A DNA stretch of 64,000 nucleotides from Myoxocephalus aenaeus (Eukaryota > Chordata > Actinopteri > Perciformes > Cottidae), in contig JBAMJR010000031.1 of the NCBI GenBank assembly GCA_038501785.1, positions 14,787,501 to 14,851,500 of the forward strand, given 5' to 3'. The notes beneath the pieces are model-generated. The model had not been told where the DNA came from, did not search any database, and was given only the letters and a program-made list of their open reading frames with translations. Below are positions 56,455 through 64,000 of the stretch, piece after piece. Each line of letters opens with the position of its first letter. The first letter of the stretch is position 1. Both the position numbers and the translations under genes were made by a program.

Positions 56455-57570
56455 TCAATACTTTGGCCCAGGCCAAAGTATACCCGGGGTGTAACATAGC
56501 CGAGGCCATACTATAACCCCTCCAGGCCAGAGTATACCCCAGGGTGTATATTTGTAGCAATGCATAGTGCACTTTATACACTGATTGTGCAATACTGTTA
56601 CTATATTTTGTGGCTTATTTTTATTTATTTTTTAGCTTAAGTTTATTGTAATTCGGTGTGTCAGGAGGACCCAGCAAAATAAGCTTTTCATTGTACAGAG
56701 TAACTGTCTGTTATTTGTGCATATGATAATAACAATATCTTGAATCTAATGTCAGGTAATCTTGATAGTTAGCTAGCCAGTGAAGGGGTGTGACGTTCGT
56801 TATTGCCATTCAGTCAAAACTGTCAGGCTATTTTTTTTTTGTCATTTTCGTTGTGTCATGAAGTTGAAATTTGAATAATAATAACAACGTTAGTATTGGT
56901 GTAGCGAGCTAGACAAGTTTAATCATATCTGATTGAACTAATCAACAGCCATCTTGGAATGAAAAAAGTATGTCAGGCTGTCCAAATACACCAAAATGAT
57001 TAATAACTACATAAGCTGGCCCAGGAGTTAGAAAATGTACCTTACTGGCCATCAAAGAGCATGACAACTCTTTCATACATGCAAAGCAGCTCACAGAAAT
57101 ATATCCTTACTTGTGTATTGCTCTGCGGATCAGTGCAACGCTACCAGTAACAGTAGCTGCATTTTAATGTGTAACACTACTGAGAAGTGTGGTAGTAATC
57201 TTTGATCTTTGTGGATGTTTTCATGTTGTTATCAGTGTTTAACTTTGAACATTCATATTGTAGCGAGGACTTGCTAGTCTTAGAAGTTGAAGTTTCAGGA
57301 CGTAGTAATCTTTATAAGTCTAATATTTGTTCTGTTTTTCTGGTTGAAGTAATACAAGTCCATGTTTTAGAGTTTTAAGATTTAAGTCACTTAGCTTTCT
57401 CACTTAACTTACCTGACAAAGCTGAACCCCCAATAAAATGTTGAAAAATTAAGTAATTCTTGTGTATATCACTCAACACTACTGATATCATGGGGTATAA
57501 TCTGGCCTGAGGGGTATGAATTGGCCTAGACCAACCAATTTATACCCTGGAGTATGGCCAGAAAGAACTC
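56455..57570. repeat. Element bounded by inverted GGCC..TATACCCC repeats
   Basis: Left cluster (56455-56545) has GGCCAAAGTATACCCGGGG and GGCCAGAGTATACCCCAGGG; right cluster (57490-57565) has the inverse, GGGGTATAATCTGGCC and CCCTGGAGTATGGCC. The LINE tail lies between. It may be a DNA transposon or two related repeats. Boundaries approximate. Confidence 0.4.
56560..56760 (+). repeat. LINE-type 3' tail
   Basis: TGCAATACTGTTACTATATT ... TTTTCATTGTACAGAGTAAC ... ATATGATAATAACAATATCTTGAATC. This order is the end of L2/Rex-like fish LINEs. Confidence 0.5.
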
Positions 57571-57825
57571 CTGCCAGGTGATGTGAGGCGATGCCCGTCA
57601 GTGGCACGAGTGTTGAGTCTGTTTTATAGTTTGCTGGCACATACATATTATTGATTATGAGTATAGCTATCACCTGGACTGGTCTGCTTACAACTGAGGT
57701 GGCGCGTGCCGGTGCCTGTCTCAGGACCTCTAGTTAGTTAGAAAGACACCATGACACCATCTGCTGGTGACTACGGGACATAGCAGCATTTCCTCCTGAT
57801 AAATACACCTGTCACACAGGTTAGT

Positions 57826-57835
57826 GAAAATGAAA
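57826..57835 (+). promoter_or_regulatory. ISRE/IRF-like site upstream of the TRIM gene
   Basis: GAAAATGAAA matches the IRF core GAAANNGAAA and lies about 160 bases before the TRIM start codon. Interferon induction is common among fish TRIM genes. Function here is inferred from motif and position only. Confidence 0.4.
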
Positions 57836-57990
57836 ATAGATTTTGGCTTTGTTGAACAGAGCTGAGACGCCATTACAGGGAGTGAGATCTCTGCTGGAAA
57901 ACACACGGTTGGAGTATTTGAAACAGTGAAGAGACGGGACAGTAACCTGGTGAGTCTTGCTGTTGAAAGATAATTTAAATACCAAGACAA

Positions 57991-59400
57991 ATGGCTGAGA
58001 AAATAGTTCTTGTTGAAAGTCTCCTGAACTGCCACGTTTGTTCAGAGACTTTCAGAGATCCTGTGTCTCTGAGCTGCAACCACAGCTTCTGTTCAAGCTG
58101 CCTGCAACAATTCTGGAAAATAGCTGAAAACAAAAACTGTCCCATTTGTAAAAGAAAAACCTCAAAAGATGTTCCACGTGTGAACTTTGCACTGAAGGAA
58201 CTGTCTGACTCGTTTGCTGAGAGACAGAAAACTGGATCATCTGAGACAGAGAAAGGAGAGAAGAAGGTGGAGGTGGTGTGTAGTAAACATGGAGGAGAGA
58301 CTAAACTGTTCTGTGAGGATGAAGAGAGAGTTGTGTGTTCTGTCTGTGAGTTTTCTCTCCACCAGAGTCACAAGGTGGTTCCTATAGAACAAGCAGTCAG
58401 TGACCTGAAGGACCAGCTGAGATCTGACTTAGAGTCTCTGCAGGACAAGAGGGACAAACACAAACAAGTGGAGGAAACATACAATGAAGTGATGCAACAC
58501 TCCAAGAAGCAGCTGTTGTCCACAGAGAGGCAGATCAGAGCAGAGTTCAACAAGCTGCACCAGTTCCTGAAAGAGGAAGAGGAGTCCAGACTGGCAGCTC
58601 TGAGGGAGGAAGAGGAGCAGAAGGGGAAGACTATCAGCAGAGAGATGAAGAGGATTCAGGAGCAGATCTCCTCTCTGTCAGACAGCATCTCTGCTGTTGA
58701 AGAAGACCTGCAGAAACACAAGGTGTCATTCCTCAGCAGTTATAAACCCACTCAGACCAGAGCCAGAGTCCAGAGCTCACTGTCAGATCCACAGCTGGTC
58801 TCAGGAGCGCTGATAGATGTGGCCAAACACCTGGGCAACATGTCCTTCAGAGTCTGGGAGAAGATGAAGGACCAGGTCCACTTCAGTCCTGTCATTCTGG
58901 ACCCAAACACTGCAAGCCCCTTTCTCTATCTGTCTGATGATCTGACCAGTGTGAGATGTGGAGAAACAAAGCAGAAGCTTCCTGACAATCCAGAGAGAAA
59001 CACTAAGTATGCCACTGTTCATGGATCTGAGGGCTTCAGCTCAGGGAAACACAGCTGGGAGGTGGAGGTGGGAGACCATCCTGTCTGTAATGTAGGTTTG
59101 GTTAAAGAGTCAGTTGACAGGAAGGGAGAGTTACCTGCTTCACCACAATATGGAATCTGGTGTTTAAGTCATCTCAGAGGAAAATACACTAATGGAGCTG
59201 GTGAGACTGTCAGAGTGAAGAAGAGTCTCCAGAGGATCAGAGTCCAGCTGGACTATGACAGTGGGAAGGTGTCCTTCTACGACTCTGAAGACATGACTCA
59301 CATCTACACTCACAGAGACACTTTCACTGAGAAACTCTTCCCATATTTCAGTGTTGGAAACGCTGGTGATGCTAAAACTGCTGATATCAAAATCTGTTAA
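57991..59400 (+). CDS. TRIM-family E3 ubiquitin ligase (RING, B-box2, coiled coil, PRY-SPRY)
   Basis: Single coding exon, 469 residues, start context ACAAATGG. RING C3HC4: C14, C17, C29, H31, C34, C37, C50, C53. B-box2: C97, H100, C108, C116, C119, H124, H127. A coiled coil spans about residues 130-245 (heptad-rich, Glu/Lys/Gln). PRY-SPRY fills about 290-469, with LDPNTASPFLYLSDD, GKHSWEVEVG and NVGLVKESVDRKGE, ending AGDAKTADIKIC. This layout is the fish 'zinc-binding protein A33/TRIM35/TRIM39-like' expansion, whose members act as E3 ligases, many in antiviral signalling; the substrate is unknown. In the SPRY, Cys replaces the usual Trp in HPVCNVGL. Upstream, an exon-like stretch ends at about 57948 with CCTG/GTGAGT, suggesting a non-coding first exon. 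A GAAANNGAAA site lies at 57826-57835. AATAAA occurs at about 60425. It is too similar to paralogues to name. Confidence 0.93.
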   Translation: MAEKIVLVESLLNCHVCSETFRDPVSLSCNHSFCSSCLQQFWKIAENKNCPICKRKTSKDVPRVNFALKELSDSFAERQKTGSSETEKGEKKVEVVCSKHGGETKLFCEDEERVVCSVCEFSLHQSHKVVPIEQAVSDLKDQLRSDLESLQDKRDKHKQVEETYNEVMQHSKKQLLSTERQIRAEFNKLHQFLKEEEESRLAALREEEEQKGKTISREMKRIQEQISSLSDSISAVEEDLQKHKVSFLSSYKPTQTRARVQSSLSDPQLVSGALIDVAKHLGNMSFRVWEKMKDQVHFSPVILDPNTASPFLYLSDDLTSVRCGETKQKLPDNPERNTKYATVHGSEGFSSGKHSWEVEVGDHPVCNVGLVKESVDRKGELPASPQYGIWCLSHLRGKYTNGAGETVRVKKSLQRIRVQLDYDSGKVSFYDSEDMTHIYTHRDTFTEKLFPYFSVGNAGDAKTADIKIC

Positions 59401-61080
59401 ACTGATATTTCTCTGTGATGTTCAGACATGTTTGTGTTTGTTTAGACTTCACTGTGTCAAGATCTCATTGATATAATCAATACAATCAACAGTTATAACA
59501 GAAACAAATATATGTAATACTCAAACTGTTTCACATCATCAGATCATAAACTTTCACACAGAAACAAATGATTATTCAATAATAACTAAATCAGCATCTT
59601 GTGTTTCATCAGAACTCAATCTCACATTTAGTGAATCCACTAAACCAAATACTTTGTTTCCAGTTGTGTTTCTTTAACTTTGATCATCATCAGACATCAG
59701 TTTTAGTTCATAAGATTTATGGATCTTCTGTTGATTTATTTCAGTTTAAATGTTATAATTTCAGTGTTTCACACTTTACACTCAGAGTCTCAGTGGTTCA
59801 GTGAATCAAAACACATTCTGACTCTGATTGATTATCTTTTTATGATTTAAGTTGTTTTTCTTTATTGTCTCTAATGAATAATGCAAACAAACTTGTTTTA
59901 TTTTTGTTTATTGTTTTCATGTAATTTACTGTAAAACATGAACACATGAAATATTATTTTAATCTGAAATACATTTTTGGAAATACATTAAGAAAATAAG
60001 TTTTAAGGATCTGTTGTTGAACAAAAATTATTCAAAAATCAATCCACAAAAATAAGTTTTAACTGAATGACATCATCATATAAAAAGCTTTAAAGATTAA
60101 AGCTGTGAAGTATTCTGGTGATCAGCATCTTGTTTTATGATATATTTTAATCTTTTGATGATTTTTTTAGTTTGGGATTCCTCGTTTTATTCTGTGTAAA
60201 GAAATGTTTTAATTGAGTTTTATTTCAAGATAAGATCAAACTTTATCCATTCTGAGGGAAATTGCTGTTTAATATTTTAAATACAAAGTGTGAAAAGTGT
60301 AAATATAAAGTCTAAGAATCTAAAATACATACATTATATACAGTTCCAAAATCAGGTTCACAGTATGATCATAAAAATATAAATGGGTTTTGATTCAGTT
60401 TGTAATTCTTTTAAAGCTTGTTTCAATAAAGTCATATAGAGCCGCGGTTTCCTCTTTTTATTTGACATTTGTGCATCTGAGGTTTTGTGGTCGTCAGCTC
60501 AAAGAGTGATATTCTCTTTTCAGACTTACATTTGACGAGATATATCTGAAGGCCTCAAGTGGTAAAAGTAAACTAAAAATGCAGATATTCTTTTGTACTT
60601 TTTACTGAATATTATTTACTCCAGTATCTAAATCCAGTCTCTTTAGTGTTTCTTATACATTACTACAGATATATACATACATATATATATTTTGTTCACG
60701 CATACAAACACTAATATACCTCAATAACACATCTTACTACTGGTAATATTGGCATAATGTACCTTAATAACTTACTGCTGGTATTACTGTCATCTTTCTT
60801 GTTTTGTTGTTGCTTCTGTTGTTTGTATTTACCATGTAATGTGCCTTGAGTACCTTTTAATCTACAATACTACATCGTAATGTACTGGTTGTATATATTT
60901 TGTATTATTATTCTCAATATGCAAAGTAATTTAAGATATCAGACAGACAGTGGGGAAATAAGTAGGCTACAATAAACTTTATACTTTAAAGTAACCTTTG
61001 AATTAGGCTACCATAAAAGTAAAATACTCAGGTAAAAGTAACTCAAAAGTAAATGTACTTCAGTAAATGTACTTTCCACC
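59401..61080 (+). other. TRIM 3' UTR and AT-rich flank
   Basis: No coding potential. The stretch is AT-rich with several possible polyadenylation signals, the best being AATAAA at about 60425. From about 60950 to 61086 it carries a piece of the dispersed 'AAGTAMATTTACT' repeat, ending in TTTCCACCACAG. Confidence 0.4.
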
Positions 61081-61639
61081 ACAGCTTAATGTGAAAACAC
61101 AAATAGATTAAACATATTTTGCTCTCTAAATGCATCATTACACAAGAAGAGTGGAAACATTTATCTTTTAAATGCCTTTAAAACACCCCCCCAGAAGATG
61201 GCGGTATGGGCCGGTGAACCTCGCCTTGCTCTGTGTGGCAGACCACTCATCTTAAATAATCACTACATAGCTTCACAAATGTGTTGTATAAATAATTTTA
61301 AGCTGTAAAACAAGCTGAAACATCTCATAAAGGTGTTAAAATGAGCTCAAAACAAAGCTTCACTTGCACTTCTGTGACGCAGGGCATTTAAGAAACATTA
61401 ATATTAATGTGCCAAATAAAAACCGCCCCACTTTGGACGCTCCAAGAACTATATTGTTGCGCGGAAGGCCAACAGCGCGCGTTACCTGTGAATAAGAGCC
61501 CCACGTTAACGCGTTATTAACCGAAGATAAGCTCTCATAGAAGTAAAAACTTAAACTTCTCCTACAGGAAGGATACAGAGTAAATATTCTAGTTGTTCAG
61601 CACCACGTGGCTCGGACCGTTCACTAAAAAAGTAGGCCA

Positions 61640-61969
61640 ACCTTACAGGTAAGCGTCACACACCTGACCGTCACAGCGCGGGGCGGACTGAGCCTCCGCC
61701 GAGGCACCGACTGCGCATGACCGCGGGATCGACGCCTCGCTGCTGCCGCGGTGGACCGACGAGTACAAAGAGGCTGCTGGCGGCGGTGCAGACGGGACGT
61801 GGCTGAAGTGTAACCGTGCTGACGTGAGGTTTCTGCCTCCACCGGACGAGTTAAACCTCACGACACAACTTAAACTCCAAGAAGCAGTCCGAGTTAACAG
61901 AGAGGAGGAGTTGCGTTCAAGTCCCCCCACGCGCAAGAAAACGCCGCTTGAGGAGACACTTGGTGTCCG
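61640..61969 (+). promoter_or_regulatory. CpG-rich candidate promoter and first exon
   Basis: GC- and CpG-rich against an AT-rich background; no good coding frame; ends in TGTCCG/GTGAGT, a good donor at 61970. It may be the 5' non-coding exon of a + strand gene that continues beyond the window. Confidence 0.4.
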
Positions 61970-64000
61970 GTGAGTTAAAACGCTTTGCAGCCGCAGAGAG
62001 CTTCATATGTGTTAACTTCATAGTCCTTTTTAAAAGTATTCAACGCTTTTTATGGTGTGTGTCTCGTGCGTGTAAAAAGCATGCGCACGCGGCTTGTGTC
62101 TGTGGAAACTTCGCTGAGCTCCGTGTGCCTTCGCGTGTTGTGGGTCAGGTGGTCCTGCAGCGAGCAGACCAGACAAATCCCATGAAGCGCTGCTGGTTAA
62201 GAAGGATTATGTTTAAAGTCATACGGTGTTTGTTGCTCATGCTCGTTGTGATAATCTGGAGGGGGATTTTTTTTTTTTTCTGTTTTTTTTTCTTCCACCC
62301 AAGCCAAATAAATCTCGTTCCCGCCAGACAGGTGTCTCATGGAAGTGTCTCACAAAGCTGCAATGTTTGGGGTTGAACTTTGAGCTCTTGTTTATTCATT
62401 CAACATTATTTTTTACAGTCCCCCACCTCTCTTTGGATTTTTAGTAATCCCCATTATATGACCCATGCTGACTCATCCATGCCATGCATTTAACAGCTTA
62501 AATCCAGTTTCACCACAGATTCGCTGGTCCCAAAACGACCTCGCCTCAAGAATCATCTCTCCATATAACTGATTTCTTCATTGTGCTCATTGTAAGTGAG
62601 TTTGACATTATTGTTTTGTCATATCCAGGTTTGCCAAACCCTATAGCAGAGTTAATTCCTCCTCCTCCTCTTCTGATTTGGCATGCCACTATCTATTTTC
62701 TTCCAGCCAGAGGTTGAAGCAGGCAGATGAAAGCTCTGCTGAAGTGTTTTTGGGAGAAGAATGGAGAGCATCTAGACCCGGGTGGCGGTCCCTGTTGAGC
62801 TGGGGTCAAACCCAGGGCTCTTCGTCTTCTGCAGGGCTCGGAGGTTTCTTCCCCACTTTTTTTCTTCTCGAGATAAAGCACTGAATTGATACGTCAAAAG
62901 GGAAGAATATGAGCTGTGTGACATAGGTTTAATGAAATTCTTCGGCTTCCAGTGTGGCACTTTTGGCACATCCCCGGATCCATTTTTCTACACTTGGGCA
63001 TAATAAGAATGCAGATTACAAACCGGGCTTTCATCGAAGGAGCCCTAACAAAGCATTCCTTCAGACATAAAAGGACCTGGCTTTGGTGACCCTGGTGATC
63101 TTTTGTACAGTCGATTTGGGGAAAATATCATATTTTTTTCCCCTATAATTTACTTTCATGATTTTTCTAGACGTGGCTATTATAATTCAATGCTCTTTCA
63201 GACAATTTAGCTGTTTTGTTTCTCTCCTTGTATAACATTAATCTGCAGTACTACCATTCTGATTACCTAAATATTAATTCTCCTGACTTTGGTATGTCAA
63301 TTTCTCTCTCGCGTGAACATTAAATCGGCACAAGGGGAGGATTTATATTGGCTAAGTGTACTAATGAACTGCCATTAATATATATTTACCTTGATCTGTG
63401 CTGTCCATTTCTTTTCAGCATAACGGTCGTCTTATTTGTGTTGCCTTCAAGGTGCTGCCTATCTGTTCACCTGTCGGCACATTCTTGAGACTAACTTAAA
63501 AACACTACATTGAAAAACCGTTTGTAGACAACATGACTTGAATAATCCTTTTTTCCTGAAATGGGCTGTTTCTGGCTTCACCTATCTGTTAAAGCAATAT
63601 AGTTCCCCCAGACACATGTGTCTATTACGTTAATAAAATGCTTCTACCTTCCACTTGGCGAGTATTTAAATACAATACCTTCTAATCAATGCTGTGTTTA
63701 GTTTAACGGATGATATTTGTTAGCTTAAAAGCATCTCATAGATTTTTAGCGTGTGTGCCGCTCACGTGCCTCTTCGCTCACTTCCCTGACGTTGGACTGA
63801 GCTCGTTGGCGCTTGTACCGAGCTTAGTGTTAAATCTGTACATTGTGCGTGTCCTCCAGCAGCGGCCCGGAGCATTCCACGGCCTCCCACTGGTCTCCGC
63901 TAACGCCTAAGCGGGTCGGGTGGAAGCACAGCCTGGCGTCGGTTGGTACATCGGGCTTAGCGGGCGCTCCGGGCTCCACATCATCAGGGTTGGCCAGTCA
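61970..64000. other. Unassigned, possibly intron 1 of a gene extending right
   Basis: No recognised exon. A minus-strand frame without ATG stays open from the window edge to about 63835 in GC-rich DNA, and may be an exon or a repeat. Confidence 0.3.

Overview
The window looks like a stretch of a ray-finned (teleost, probably percomorph) fish genome. Genes have introns with GT-AG boundaries. The background is AT-rich and contains many CA/TG and TA microsatellites. The transposon families (Tc1-like, hAT MITE, L2/Rex-like LINE tail, fold-back MITEs) are those common in fish. No bacterial, phage or CRISPR features are present.

Region by region: (1) 1-12 kb, + strand: the 3' part of dapk1 (death-associated protein kinase 1). 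Nine coding exons run from the last ankyrin repeat through the Roc-COR region to the death domain and stop codon; the kinase exons lie left of the window. (2) 12-21 kb: dapk1 3' flank and repeat-rich intergenic DNA, including a 5'-truncated LINE tail and two MITEs. (3) 21.2-25.8 kb, + strand: a complete cathepsin L gene with a recognisable TATA/CCAAT/CRE/E-box promoter. (4) 27.6-39.5 kb and 41.0-45.4 kb, - strand: two complete seven-coding-exon fructose-1,6-bisphosphatase genes in tandem, muscle-type fbp2 then liver-type fbp1. The dapk1-ctsl-fbp2-fbp1 set matches genes linked on human 9q and supports the calls. (5) 48.3-53.4 kb, + strand: a small unrecognised gene encoding a serine-rich protein with an acidic tail. 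A heat-shock-element-like promoter precedes it and a higher-order CA-repeat array follows it. (6) 54.4-55.3 kb: a dead Tc1-like transposon. (7) 55.8-57.6 kb: unassigned repeats, including a perfect hairpin. (8) 58.0-59.4 kb, + strand: a single-coding-exon RING/B-box/coiled-coil/PRY-SPRY TRIM gene. (9) 61.6-64 kb: a CpG-rich candidate promoter/first exon and unassigned DNA.

The genes do not form a pathway. The two FBPases share the gluconeogenic step fructose-1,6-bisphosphate to fructose-6-phosphate. Cathepsin L is lysosomal proteolysis, DAPK1 is death/autophagy signalling, and the TRIM is a likely innate-immune E3 ligase. The most novel item is the orphan gene at 48-52 kb. The divergent AMP-site region of fbp2 is the most testable biochemical oddity. 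Exon boundaries were read by eye from splice consensus and from reading-frame continuity; family assignments rest on recognised protein sequence, not on a search.
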